Of a DNA stretch of 64,000 nucleotides, positions 7,757 through 16,874 are shown one piece after another. Under the pieces are notes generated by a model. It was given only the letters and a program-made list of their open reading frames with translations, made no database searches and was not told the origin of the DNA. The stretch's first letter is position 1. Every line of letters starts with the position of its first letter. The position numbers and the translations under genes are program-made. Source of the stretch: VAZQ01 sp035293945 (GTDB lineage Bacteria > Pseudomonadota > Alphaproteobacteria > Rhizobiales > Xanthobacteraceae); NCBI GenBank assembly GCA_035293945.1, contig DATGLV010000024.1:310001-374000 (forward strand), given 5' to 3'.

Positions 7757-8653
7757 TCAGAAATCCGGACGGTCCGCTTTGGGCAGCCAGGCCCATTCGC
7801 CCGGATAATGATCGACCGGGTTTTCGGCGCAGACCGCTTCCTGCCACTCCGAGATCACGCGCCGGTAGGTCACGCGGGCGGTCAAGGGCGTGACGAACAC
7901 CTTCGGGTCCTCTATCATGATTTCGAGCTGCAATCCCTTCAGGCTGGTGTCGGGACTGTAGCCGGCGACACGCTCGCCGCCGCCGACGGTGCCTTCGGTG
8001 GTCTCGAACTTGTCCATCTGCGCCTTGGCGACCGCGTTGTCGATCAGGTGGTAGCGCTCGATGACATGCATGGCCTCGCTCTGCGGCGTGCCGAAGCGGT
8101 CGACTGTGGTGAGGTCGTCGACCCTCACCCCGATAGTGTCGATGACCAGCGTGTCGCCTTCCCAATGGCCGACCGAATCGCCGGTCGGCGAAGCCTGAAG
8201 CTTCGCCGGATGCGTGCTGTTCATGCGAACGCGGCGGACATTCATGTTCCCATCGTAGAGGATGGTGATATTGGCGCCCGCCGTGGGCAGCATCGCAAAG
8301 GTGAGCCCCATCGCCAGGGCGAAAGGAGGCCCCATCACGTGACACTGGTCCTGCGCGTTCGCAAAGCCCTTCCCGGCGATCGCGAGCTCGCCCTTCGCCT
8401 TGACGATCGCGGCGGCCTCGGGCGTGAGAATCGGATTGTGATAATCTCCGACCAGTCGGCCGTTATTGGCCTTGCCGTTGCGCAGCCGGCTCAGATTGCG
8501 CAACGGCTGCGGCCCCGATGGCATGCCCTCGAAATTGAACACGTTCTTGCCCCACCGAAACCCAAGGATGCCGGGCGCGCCGTCATCGGCAAATGCCGGC
8601 AAGGTGAGGATTGCAACCGTGAACGCGCTCAAGAACAAGACTTGGCGTTTCAT
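7757..8653 (-). CDS. Secreted protein of unknown function, family S2 (EGDTLVIDT motif)
   Basis: A 298-residue protein starting at ATG 8653 after a strong GGGAGGAATC ribosome-binding site, with a signal peptide (QVLFLSAFTVAILTLPAFA). I do not recognise a named function. Its core has VGHWEGDTLVIDTIGV followed by a segment that includes HVIERYHL, and the protein ends in RPDF. The same pattern is in the protein at 38267-39115, and a related pattern is in the secreted proteins at 16875, 37102 and 55190. It is probably a periplasmic beta-rich protein. It lies 12 bases upstream of the serine-less hydrolase on the same strand, so the two are likely co-transcribed. Confidence 0.75.
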   Translation of the reverse strand: MKRQVLFLSAFTVAILTLPAFADDGAPGILGFRWGKNVFNFEGMPSGPQPLRNLSRLRNGKANNGRLVGDYHNPILTPEAAAIVKAKGELAIAGKGFANAQDQCHVMGPPFALAMGLTFAMLPTAGANITILYDGNMNVRRVRMNSTHPAKLQASPTGDSVGHWEGDTLVIDTIGVRVDDLTTVDRFGTPQSEAMHVIERYHLIDNAVAKAQMDKFETTEGTVGGGERVAGYSPDTSLKGLQLEIMIEDPKVFVTPLTARVTYRRVISEWQEAVCAENPVDHYPGEWAWLPKADRPDF

Positions 8654-8937
8654 CTGATTCCTCCCTTGTTTCCGAAGTCGTGACATAGGTTGCCGTAATG
8701 TATCACGAACTTCGGAAGCAGGGTCGCGCCAAGCGAAGCGGGCAGGGGGCAGATCCGGCAAAGCTCAGGTCGAGCAATTCAGGTCCGCTGTCCGCTGAAG
8801 TCTCGCTGGCCGCCGTTCCGGGCGAGTGACCAGCATGGCAAGGATGGGCCGGGTGCAGGATCTAGCTGTATCCCCCGTTCATTGGCGTGAACGGGCCGGA
8901 AAACATAGCCGCTCGCCTGGCAGCCGATCTGCTAAGC

Positions 8938-9117
8938 TAGGGCGGTTCCCGGTCGAATTGATCCACTTCAGCGTCATTGCCGGGCTTGACTCGGCAATCC
9001 ATCTTCTCGCGAAAAAGGTGGACCCGCGGGTCATCAGGGCGTCTTACGCCCTCTTCGACGGGCTATGCCCGCGGGTGACGACTGGAGCGAGTCTTTTCGA
9101 TCGGAACATGCGCTAGC
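8938..9117. repeat. Long dispersed repeat family L, copy 2, overlapping a stop codon
   Basis: Closely similar to 6620-6810 over its whole length, lacking the ten-base duplication. The twin hairpin lies at 9037-9070. On the minus strand the element begins TAGCGCATGTTCCG, and that TAG is the stop codon of the Rap1a gene at 9113. The rest of the gene-free stretch 8654-8937 holds no recognisable feature. Confidence 0.8.
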
Positions 9118-9538
9118 CTTTGCCTGCGAGATTTTCGGGAGGCGCAGCTTCGTGCCGGCATGGGAAGGCTTTCTGGAATGCCTTGATGACCGCAACCGCC
9201 GCATTGCCCTGAAGCTTCACAGATTTGGACCTTGCATAAGTCGAAAATGCTCGGATGAGTCGGAGCAGGGTAGTGCGCTCTGGCGGACACGATCCGATAA
9301 GCCGGCGCCCATTCTCATCGGTGAGAACCGATACGTCTTGCATTGCCCGCATATAGCCCCAACAGAGCAGTGCCGACTTTGTGTTTGGGATTCGGATCTG
9401 TCGACCGGTGCCTTTGGCGCCCTTTTCCAGGCTGTGACAAGAGCTCGCCAAATCACCGGCATTATCGATTGCGGCCGCCTCATTGGTAAAGTTGCAGAGC
9501 GCGGCAGCAGCGATCAGAAGAACGAACGCAAGCTTCAT
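9113..9538 (-). CDS. Small secreted Rap1a/Tai-domain protein
   Basis: A 141-residue protein from ATG 9538 with a signal peptide (LAFVLLIAAAALCNF, cleaved near EAAA). The mature part has the layout of the Rap1a/Tai family: a cysteine before a helix (SSCHSLEKG), a second cysteine in LLCWGYMRAMQD, a third in SCPPERTT and a last one in AFPC, with all-helical spacing. Rap1a proteins were first described as immunity proteins to type VI amidase effectors, but many exported homologues lie outside such clusters. No type VI gene is present here, so immunity is not supported. The stop codon lies at the edge of repeat copy 2. Confidence 0.7.
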   Translation of the reverse strand: MKLAFVLLIAAAALCNFTNEAAAIDNAGDLASSCHSLEKGAKGTGRQIRIPNTKSALLCWGYMRAMQDVSVLTDENGRRLIGSCPPERTTLLRLIRAFSTYARSKSVKLQGNAAVAVIKAFQKAFPCRHEAAPPENLAGKG

Positions 9539-9672
9539 TGCAGGTCTCAGCTCCGATGGCCCCACGGCCGTAGTGCGATTGGTCAAGCTCGCACCTGCCA
9601 GCCCCGGAATTGAAGGAAACCTATTCCCCGAGTTGGCGCAACTGCCCGCAGCAGCAAATGCACTTCAAATTG

Positions 9673-10251
9673 CTATTCGTGCTCGATCGTGACACTCGCC
9701 AACCCGGACATGCCGAGCGCCCGGGCAGCGGCCGGCGTCACATCTATGATCCGGCCCCTCACGAAGGGTCCTCGGTCGTTGATCGTGACAACCACGGAGC
9801 GTCCATTGGTCCGATTGGTGACGCGCACACGCGTCCCGAATGGCAGGGTGCGGTGAGCAGCGGTCAATTCATTGGCGTTGAACTTTTCGCCGCTCGCGGT
9901 CTGCGTTCCTTCGCTGTAGGAGCTCGCGAGGCCGAAAGAGGCGGTTGCCTCTCCTGCGCGTTCGCGTGCCTGCGCAGACTGTCCATTCGCGGTGGCCGCT
10001 TCACTCCGGCGACTGACAAATGATGTGTTGATGTGGGATTCCGACGGGGCCTGTCGGCTGATAGTTGAGGATGCGAATTTGTCATGTGGGAGCGAGGTCT
10101 GCGCGCACGCCGCCAGCGTGGCCGCAGCCAAGGCAACTCCCATCAAAGGAAAAGCCTTGTCCACGAGAGCACTGGAGCCTCCGCGCCGAAGATAGATCCG
10201 AGCTGCGTCAATGCCGACGCGAGAAGAGCTGCCGAGGCTCAGTGCGCACAT
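9673..10251 (-). CDS. RlpA-like septal ring lipoprotein (double-psi beta-barrel)
   Basis: A protein of about 192 residues from ATG 10251; GTG 10164 and ATG 10143 are shorter alternatives and no start has a clear ribosome-binding site. A lipobox LAAC (C49) follows the hydrophobic GVALAAATL. The C-terminal domain is a typical RlpA barrel: GLASSYSEG, TASGEKFNANELTAAHRTLP, GTRVRVTNRTNG, INDRGPF and IIDVTPAAARALGM. RlpA proteins bind or cleave denuded peptidoglycan at the septum or poles. The SPOR domain of the longer E. coli type is absent, which is common in alphaproteobacteria. Confidence 0.85.
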   Translation of the reverse strand: MCALSLGSSSRVGIDAARIYLRRGGSSALVDKAFPLMGVALAAATLAACAQTSLPHDKFASSTISRQAPSESHINTSFVSRRSEAATANGQSAQARERAGEATASFGLASSYSEGTQTASGEKFNANELTAAHRTLPFGTRVRVTNRTNGRSVVVTINDRGPFVRGRIIDVTPAAARALGMSGLASVTIEHE

Positions 10252-10762
10252 GATATTGCCCCAACCCCCAAAAGCGAAGCATCGAACGCAATGGGAGCAG
10301 AATCGTGGCCGGATCACTATCGAGGGATGGAGATCACGAAATTCTTGCGGTGGATTTTTGCAACAAATCGGCAGCGCCTGCGTGTGAGAGTCAGGCGCCA
10401 CCTTTTGGCTAAAGGTATTTTTGGATGGATTGATCGATTGGGGGCTGCAGCTGCGGCCCGCTGCGACGCAAGACTCGAAATCTGGGATCAAGCAATTACC
10501 AGTGAAGAGTACGTTCTCAAACCCCGTCTGCTTCGCTGTGATCTTGTCGGCGTGCCGCGGCGAGCGCCTCCTCGGCGAGCCTGCGCATCGGGGAGATCGA
10601 TCATCAGCGATTATGATCGGCCTATTGGCGGTAATGCGTCGGCCAGCTCGGTATGGTTGTGACGGCGCAGCGGAGTGGGCCGGCTCAATGACCACCGCCT
10701 CGGGAACCAATTCGCGGCTCGTTGATCTGGTACATTGAGCGATCGCATGCGGGAGCATCCCA
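10252..10762. other. Gene-free stretch of about 510 bases
   Basis: This lies between the divergent RlpA-like and Rieske-FAD genes and must hold both promoters. Open frames crossing it have no recognisable domain and atypical composition. I see no repeat family member, RNA gene or strong hairpin. An uncharacterised small RNA cannot be excluded. Confidence 0.5.
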
Positions 10763-12292
10763 ATGAGCGAAGCGCAATCGAATGTCACCGGCCCCGATTT
10801 CGCCAACGGTATTGCCGCCAAGGATGTGGCGGACGGGTCGATGCTGCTCGGCCATGTCGGCGAGGAGGGGGTGTTGCTGGCGCGCCGTGGCGAGGAGCTC
10901 TTCGCGATCGGGGCCACCTGTTCCCATTACGGCGGTCCGCTCGCCGAAGGTCTGATGGTCGACGACACGGTGCGCTGCCCCTGGCATCACGCCTGCTTCA
11001 GTTTCCGCACCGGAGAGGCGCTGCGCGCGCCGGCCTTGAGCCCGGTCGCCTGTTGGTCGGTCGAGCGGCGTGACGACAAGATTTTTGTCCGCAGCAAGAA
11101 GGAAGCGCCCGCCGGCGGGCGCGGCCGCGTCGGCGCGTCGGAACCGCAGAAAATCGTGATCATCGGCGGTGGCGCAGCCGGATTTGCCGCTGCGGAAAGA
11201 TTGCGGCGCGAAGGGTGGCAGGGAAGCCTCGTCATGCTGAGCGAGGACGATGCACCGCCGGTCGACCGCCCGAATCTCTCCAAGGATTATCTCGCCGGCA
11301 ACGCGCCGGAAGATTGGGTTCCGCTGCGCCCCGACAGCTTCTATGCCGAGCAAGGGATCGAGCTTAAGCGGAGCGCCAAGGTGACCGCCATCGATCCGCG
11401 CGGGCACGAGGTGATGCTCGCCAACGGAGACAAGCTCTCCTACGAGGCACTGCTGCTGGCGACCGGCGCGGAGCCGGTACGGCTCACCATTGCGGGCGCG
11501 GATCAAGCGCATGTGCGGCTGCTGCGCTCGCTCGCCGACTGCCGGGCGATCATCAATCTCGCCTCCGGCGCCCGGCGCGCCGTAGTGCTGGGCGCAAGCT
11601 TTATCGGCCTCGAGGTCGCGGCTTCGCTGCGGGCCCGCAAGCTCGAGGTGCATGTGGTGGCGCCGGAGCGGCGCCCCATGGAGCGCGTGCTCGGTCCCGA
11701 GATCGGCGATTTCGTGCGTGCGCTGCACGAGGAGCACGGCGTGAACTTCCATCTCGAGGACACGGCGGAAGCAATCGAGAAGGATCGCGTCGTGCTCAAG
11801 AGCGGCAAGACGCTGTCCGCCGACCTGGTCGTCGTCGGCGTTGGCGTGCGCCCGCGCGTTGCTCTCGCCGAAGCCGCCGGCCTCGCGCTCGACCGCGGTG
11901 TCCTGGTCGACGAGCTTCTCAAGACCAATGCGCCCGACATTTTCGCCGCCGGCGACATCACGCGCTGGCCCGACCCGCACAGCGGCGAAAACATCCGGGT
12001 CGAGCATTGGGTCGTGGCCGAGCGGCAAGGTGCGGCCGCCGCGCTCAACATGCTGGGAGCGGAGCAGCGCTTTGCCGAGGTGCCGTTCTTCTGGAGCCAG
12101 CACTACGACGTGCCGATCAACTATGTGGGGCACGCCGAGAAGTGGGACGAGATCGCGATAGAAGGCGACATCGCCTCGCGCGACTGCATTCTGCGCTACA
12201 AGCAGCGTGGCCGCGTGCTCGCGGTCGCCTCGATCTATCGCGACCGCGAGAGCCTCGAGGCCGAGCTCGCAATGGAACGGGAGCTGGTCTGA
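10763..12292 (+). CDS. Rieske-ferredoxin/FAD-dependent NAD(P)H reductase fusion (AIF-like)
   Basis: A 509-residue protein starting after GGGAG. Residues 15-105 form a Rieske domain with C53-x-H55 and C72-x2-H75 (CSHYGG, CPWHHACF), which carries a [2Fe-2S] cluster. Residues 125-500 are a two-dinucleotide flavoprotein: FAD-binding VIIGGGAAGFAAAERL, NAD(P)-binding VVLGASFIGLEVA, the second FAD contact FAAGDITRW and a reductase C-terminal domain. The arrangement matches AIFL-type proteins and bacterial electron-transfer reductases that feed oxygenases. No oxygenase is adjacent, so the partner is unknown. The protein is complete and probably cytosolic. Confidence 0.9.
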   Translation: MSEAQSNVTGPDFANGIAAKDVADGSMLLGHVGEEGVLLARRGEELFAIGATCSHYGGPLAEGLMVDDTVRCPWHHACFSFRTGEALRAPALSPVACWSVERRDDKIFVRSKKEAPAGGRGRVGASEPQKIVIIGGGAAGFAAAERLRREGWQGSLVMLSEDDAPPVDRPNLSKDYLAGNAPEDWVPLRPDSFYAEQGIELKRSAKVTAIDPRGHEVMLANGDKLSYEALLLATGAEPVRLTIAGADQAHVRLLRSLADCRAIINLASGARRAVVLGASFIGLEVAASLRARKLEVHVVAPERRPMERVLGPEIGDFVRALHEEHGVNFHLEDTAEAIEKDRVVLKSGKTLSADLVVVGVGVRPRVALAEAAGLALDRGVLVDELLKTNAPDIFAAGDITRWPDPHSGENIRVEHWVVAERQGAAAALNMLGAEQRFAEVPFFWSQHYDVPINYVGHAEKWDEIAIEGDIASRDCILRYKQRGRVLAVASIYRDRESLEAELAMERELV

Positions 12293-12357
12293 GCGACAGG
12301 TCTCATATCTCCGGGCTGAGGCCGTGGCCTGCGTGAGCTTGAGCGCAGCTCCAAGCC

Positions 12358-13674
12358 TCAGGGGTTGCGCAACGGCAGCGGCTGCTCATCGAGCATCGCC
12401 TGGATCGCCTGCCGCGTGGCCGCGGGATCGAGCCCGTGCTTGGCCGCAAGATCGCGGCAATCCGCGGCGATCGCATCGACGTCCTGCAGCTTCTTCAGCC
12501 GCTTGAACGCGTCGGCGTGCTGGAAGCCCATGCTCTCGCCGACGATCTCCAACAGGTTGAGGATGCGGAACGGATAATCGCGCTCATGCGCGCAAAGCTC
12601 GCGATGATCGGCATGATAGACCGCGACCAATGCATCGACCTGTGCCTGCTCGGCCGCTGCGAGCTCACTCGCCTGCAGCTGCCGGCGTAAAGCTGGAAGC
12701 GCGCGAAAATAGTTGCTCATCAGCCCGACCGCTGGTTGCCCGAGGTCGATGAGCTCGACGCCCGGCACGGCACGCAGGAGATCTTCGGCAGCTTCGACCA
12801 CCCCGGCAATGCCCGGGTGACGGTGCAGCGCCACGCGCATCCCGACGCGTCGGCGCAGCAGCGGCCGCAGGCGATCGAGATTCGCCCGCAGGTATAGAAG
12901 GAACGGCGTCATCTCGAAGGGCCGCGCACCGCGCATCTTCTCGACCGCCGGCAGCGTCACCTCGGTGAACTGCACATGACAGCTCGGGCACCAGGAGACC
13001 ACCTGGCCTGATCTGCTGTGGGCGAGCTTGTTCATCGTGCTTTCGGCAAACCGGCCGGCGGTTTCCAGGTCGCCGGTGCGCGTCTGCACGATTCCACAGC
13101 AATGGCTCGGGCCGCCCATCACCGAATAGGACGCGCCGAGTGCATCCATGATGTCGAGCGCGAGCAGCGCAATGTGCGGGGTCTTGAGCACGTTGCAGCC
13201 GGTGTAGAACACGAAGTCCGCCGGCGGGCCGGGCGCGACCGCGCCGGCAGCAGGATTTTGCCCGAGCCGCCTCAGCAGCACGTCGTCGAGCTGCAGGCGG
13301 GAGATATGGGTGACCTCGCGTGCGACCTTGCGAAAGCCGTCGACGCCCTGCTTGCGTCGCTCCGCCGGCTCATTCTCACGGCGGGCGAGGGCGAGCCGTG
13401 TCATGCTCAGCAGAAAGCGCGGATTGACCCCGTAGTCGCACGCTTTAATGCAGGCGCCGGTCAGCACGCAGGCGCTGGCCCATTTGCGCGCCGCCTCCGT
13501 GCCGTCGCCCTGCCGCAGGATATCGATCACGCCTTCGATGACGGATACCGGCTCGGCCACGACGCCACCCGGCTCGGTCACCGGACAGGCCTCGACGCAT
13601 TTGCCGCAGCGCGTGCAAGCGTCGATCATGTTGCCGACGCGCTCGCCGAGGGCGCTTTCGAAGCTGTCAGTCAT
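12358..13674 (-). CDS. Fe-S/CCG-domain oxidoreductase (GlpC/HdrD-like), second cluster atypical
   Basis: A 438-residue soluble protein. Cluster 1 is a normal ferredoxin site: C20, C23, C26 and C30 (CTRCGKCVEACP). Cluster 2 reads C69-V-L-T-G-A-C75-I-K-A-C79, with threonine 72 where the second cysteine is expected, so it may hold a 3Fe or altered cluster. The first cysteine-rich (CCG) domain is intact (YTGCN, GGPSHCCGI, SWCPSC). The second is degenerate (LHRHPGIAGV instead of the usual D-P-C-x-L). Relatives pass electrons between quinones or heterodisulfides and dehydrogenases. The gene starts 28 bases after the large glycosyltransferase gene, but a shared function is not obvious. Confidence 0.82.
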   Translation of the reverse strand: MTDSFESALGERVGNMIDACTRCGKCVEACPVTEPGGVVAEPVSVIEGVIDILRQGDGTEAARKWASACVLTGACIKACDYGVNPRFLLSMTRLALARRENEPAERRKQGVDGFRKVAREVTHISRLQLDDVLLRRLGQNPAAGAVAPGPPADFVFYTGCNVLKTPHIALLALDIMDALGASYSVMGGPSHCCGIVQTRTGDLETAGRFAESTMNKLAHSRSGQVVSWCPSCHVQFTEVTLPAVEKMRGARPFEMTPFLLYLRANLDRLRPLLRRRVGMRVALHRHPGIAGVVEAAEDLLRAVPGVELIDLGQPAVGLMSNYFRALPALRRQLQASELAAAEQAQVDALVAVYHADHRELCAHERDYPFRILNLLEIVGESMGFQHADAFKRLKKLQDVDAIAADCRDLAAKHGLDPAATRQAIQAMLDEQPLPLRNP

Positions 13675-13702
13675 GCAATTTCTCGCGAGGATCTCACGCC
13701 GC

Positions 13703-16525
13703 TTAGAAGGAGTATCCGTTCAAGATCGCACGTCCTCGAATGGAAACAAAGCGTCTCTGCTCGCCTAGATAACGCGCGCAAAATTCCCGTTCCAACGGAC
13801 GATCGCAGTCGTGGACAAATATCTTCCCGCCCGGTGCCACCAACCGCCTCGCCGTAACAATGCTTTGCGCCCGCCCCGGAAGGTCGTCCCGGTCTCCCGC
13901 CGGACCGTCCACCAGAATGACGTCCCAGGATAGCTTCTTGATGTCGTCAGGAAGGTCCAGCAGCAGTGCGTCGCCGGCATCCAGATAGGCCGGCCAGTCG
14001 CCCACGCGCGTCCGATATTGCACTCTTGCGATGATGCTGGATGTCAGCTTCGGTCGCGTTGTTTCCTGGCAGGCGGAATCATCCTCCACAATCGCAGTTG
14101 TTCCGCCGGCATTCACCGTCTCCCAGAATTGGGAATCGTTCCCACAGCCGAACACCAGCAATCGGCAACCGGAAACCGCAAGCACGGTGCGGACGACCGG
14201 AAGCAATTCCGCGGGGTTCAACTGGATGCCGGTCTGCTCGAATGCGGTTAACTCCGCCAGCGCCCATGACTGCGCCTTCAATTCCGCAGACTTTTCCTCA
14301 CGCTCGAATTCCTCTAGATGCGCGTCGAACGTATTCCAGCTCGCCAGCCCGCCCATATCCGCGAATGCGCTCCAGTCCATCTTTTGTCCCGGCTTGCCCC
14401 CCAATCGCACGCGTAGATCCTCGACCAAGTCAAGAAACCTGCGACGCTCGGTTTCAACCCGCCTCAGCGTTGCGCGTCGAATATGGTCGCGCGGAATATT
14501 TCGGGCCTTGAGCCGGGCAACCGCGTCCCGCACCGCCTCGGCATCAGGCTCACATACGATGCAGAATTCGGGATCGAAATAGACGTCGCGCCCGCCGGTG
14601 CTCGGCGTGCTGACGACGCCAAGCCCGGCGAGCATGTATTCCATCGATGCTCGGTTCGAGCCCTCGACAGCCGAAAGGCACAGTCCGATCCGTGCGCGAT
14701 TGATCTGCACGTTCGTGTCTGTCGGGCTGAAGCGTTTCGGATGCCCGCCGATTATGGGGTTGAGCAGAGCATGATGCGGATTTTCGCGGATAAACCGCTC
14801 CATCAGGTCAATCTGCTTCCGGCCTTCATCCTCGACATCGGAAATATAAGTGACATAGGCCAGCTTTTCGATCGCCGCTGCGAGCTCGTGCCGCTTTTCC
14901 GGAACGAAACGGGCATTGTAGACCGCGTCGAATTCCGGCTCTGCGTCGGGGAGCGGACGAAATATCCTTTCCGAGACCGTGAAGTTCTTGTTGAGGAAGA
15001 CGCAAGGTATTCCCTCGGCCGCAAGCAGCGACGATTCCCGCAGCGAGTTGGCCAAGTAAGTGAGTCGATGACTTGGATAGCGTCGCCGATGTTCGCGCAC
15101 AGCGCGGGCGGTCGCCGCCACTCTGCCGGAGTCTTCGATAGACCATGCCGGATAAATGAGAAAGCCGGCCGGGCAGTCGCCGAAGCGGCGGCCAAATGCT
15201 CCGGCAATCCCGATCCACTCGTCGAAGGCGATCGCCGTCAAGAAAATGGGCGGATCGCGCGAGATCAGCGCCACCGGTCCGCTGTCATGCGGTTTCGCGG
15301 GGTAGCCGTCCGCTCGCATCGGCCGGTGTCGCTCCAGGGACCGCAGTCGCTCACGCCGGCGCTTGCCGGTCAGCGGCTCGATGATGACGCGCCCGAGCGA
15401 CTGAGCAACAAAACCGAGGTTTGACGGGGAGCTGGCGCACTTGCCGAGCAAATCGAAGAGCCGCGGCGTCTTGAGCCTGTTTATCAGCGCCCGCGCCAGT
15501 CGCGCATCACCGAATGCCTTGCGCAAGCCCGGTAGATGCCGGACGACGGAAACGATGAACGCTGGCGATCGGTAAACCTTGGAGGCGATCATCGATCCGG
15601 TCAGCTGGTCGAGAAGCTCCCAGAACCGCTCGAGGCCCACGAGCTGCTGAAATCGCAAGCTGTTCGCCAGGAGAAAGTCGGTCGTCTCCTCGGCCAGCTC
15701 TGTTTGCAGCGCCACGAATTCGGGACGTCCGGCCTTGAGGCCGGCGATGGTCTCGTGTGCCGCAAAATAGTTGGAGTCATGGATCCGATAGAGCGACAGC
15801 GAAACATCGATCAAGGCGCTTCCGGCCAAAGCGTGACAGAACGGACTCAAATAGGCGTCGGCGGGCCGCAGGTATTTGGCCGGCGTCCTCACCTGGTGGA
15901 CCACGCGCAAGACGGTGCGCCGATACATTCCGGCTGAGCCCGGCGACCAAAACCACCCCGTCTGGTGGAACGGAACCGCGCATGTACGCACTGAAAGGCG
16001 ATCGAAGTCGGCATCGGAGACGGCTGGAATTCTTGCCGCCAGAGATCGGTCGACGAGAGCTGGCGCCTCCCAGAAGGTGTCGGAGCCAAAGTGCGGATAG
16101 CGTCCGCTTCGAATACGTCCTGCCGAATTGATCTCCATGATGTTGCTCGACGTGAAGGCCACGGGCCTCGGCAGAGCAAGATGGACCTGAACATGGCTCG
16201 ACACGAATGACGCGAACAAGACATCGTCGGCGTCGAGCACGGTGATGAAATCACCCTTGCATTGCCCAAACACCGTGAAGAATGCTCCCAGCTGACCGAG
16301 GTTCGCCTCAAATCGAACCAGGCGAAACCGCGGATCCCCGGCGATCTCCGCCTGTATTACCTCGACGCTGTCATCGGTCGATCCGTTGTCGACGATGATA
16401 CATTCAATGTTCGGGTAGTCCTGTGCGAGAACTGATCTTATCGACTGCGATAGATATCGTGCGTAGTTCCAATTGATGATCAATATCGAAACGAGGGGCA
16501 GCTGTTCGGGCGGAAACATCGTCAT
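13703..16525 (-). CDS. Three-domain protein: GT2 + GT-B glycosyltransferase + DUF579/GXM-like C-terminal domain
   Basis: A 940-residue protein with no signal peptide. Residues 10-250 are a GT-A family 2 transferase: SILIINWNYARYL, IIVDNGSTDDS and the metal-binding D98-A-D100 (TVLDADDVL). Residues 425-735 look like a GT-B (family 4-type) transferase, with a donor-site region GLCLSAVEGSNRASMEYMLAG then GVVSTPSTGG. Residues 770-940 match, from memory, the pattern of the plant DUF579 family (IRX15, glucuronoxylan 4-O-methyltransferase): FGCGNDSQFWETVNAGG, EDD, LPDDIKKLSWDVILVDGPAG, then PGR, FVHDCDRPLE and FCARYL. A role in making and O-methylating a surface polysaccharide is inferred. No other polysaccharide genes flank it, and the acceptor is unknown. 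Confidence 0.8.
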   Translation of the reverse strand: MTMFPPEQLPLVSILIINWNYARYLSQSIRSVLAQDYPNIECIIVDNGSTDDSVEVIQAEIAGDPRFRLVRFEANLGQLGAFFTVFGQCKGDFITVLDADDVLFASFVSSHVQVHLALPRPVAFTSSNIMEINSAGRIRSGRYPHFGSDTFWEAPALVDRSLAARIPAVSDADFDRLSVRTCAVPFHQTGWFWSPGSAGMYRRTVLRVVHQVRTPAKYLRPADAYLSPFCHALAGSALIDVSLSLYRIHDSNYFAAHETIAGLKAGRPEFVALQTELAEETTDFLLANSLRFQQLVGLERFWELLDQLTGSMIASKVYRSPAFIVSVVRHLPGLRKAFGDARLARALINRLKTPRLFDLLGKCASSPSNLGFVAQSLGRVIIEPLTGKRRRERLRSLERHRPMRADGYPAKPHDSGPVALISRDPPIFLTAIAFDEWIGIAGAFGRRFGDCPAGFLIYPAWSIEDSGRVAATARAVREHRRRYPSHRLTYLANSLRESSLLAAEGIPCVFLNKNFTVSERIFRPLPDAEPEFDAVYNARFVPEKRHELAAAIEKLAYVTYISDVEDEGRKQIDLMERFIRENPHHALLNPIIGGHPKRFSPTDTNVQINRARIGLCLSAVEGSNRASMEYMLAGLGVVSTPSTGGRDVYFDPEFCIVCEPDAEAVRDAVARLKARNIPRDHIRRATLRRVETERRRFLDLVEDLRVRLGGKPGQKMDWSAFADMGGLASWNTFDAHLEEFEREEKSAELKAQSWALAELTAFEQTGIQLNPAELLPVVRTVLAVSGCRLLVFGCGNDSQFWETVNAGGTTAIVEDDSACQETTRPKLTSSIIARVQYRTRVGDWPAYLDAGDALLLDLPDDIKKLSWDVILVDGPAGDRDDLPGRAQSIVTARRLVAPGGKIFVHDCDRPLEREFCARYLGEQRRFVSIRGRAILNGYSF

Positions 16526-16874
16526 GGCAAGGCGCTCGTCGCAATCCGGTGCGCACGCTCCGGAAGGAGCGGCAGCCGCAATGAGGTCACCTGAGCAGGC
16601 TGTGGCCTCCCGATAGGAGTTGATATCACACCCGGGCCGGATTTTCCCGCATCAAGCCGTGCCGCGGCGCACCAAGCCCGACATCCGCGCGCGGTTGATG
16701 ATGCCGATGTCATGACGCTGATGGAGGCGGCGACCGGGAGCGCCTTCCAGACATGCCCCGATTGCGCTATCGTCTCGGTCTGTGGTCCTTGGACGTGAAC
16801 TACACATACGCATTCCTTCGATCGGCGAAGCTAACAACGCCGGCAGCAATGGAACGCCTTGCAGGGAGGAAATC
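16526..16874. other. Divergent intergenic region, nothing recognised
   Basis: About 350 bases between the glycosyltransferase fusion and a divergent secreted-protein gene. It should contain both promoters. No repeat, hairpin or conserved coding frame stands out. Confidence 0.5.

Noticed and set aside
9113..9538. Rap1a-type immunity protein as a sign of a type VI secretion system
   Set aside because: No Tss, Hcp, VgrG or amidase effector gene is in the window; single exported homologues are common without such systems.
10685..12133. Long minus-strand frame opposite the Rieske-FAD gene
   Set aside because: Antisense to a gene with intact Rieske and FAD motifs; histidine- and arginine-rich with no family resemblance.
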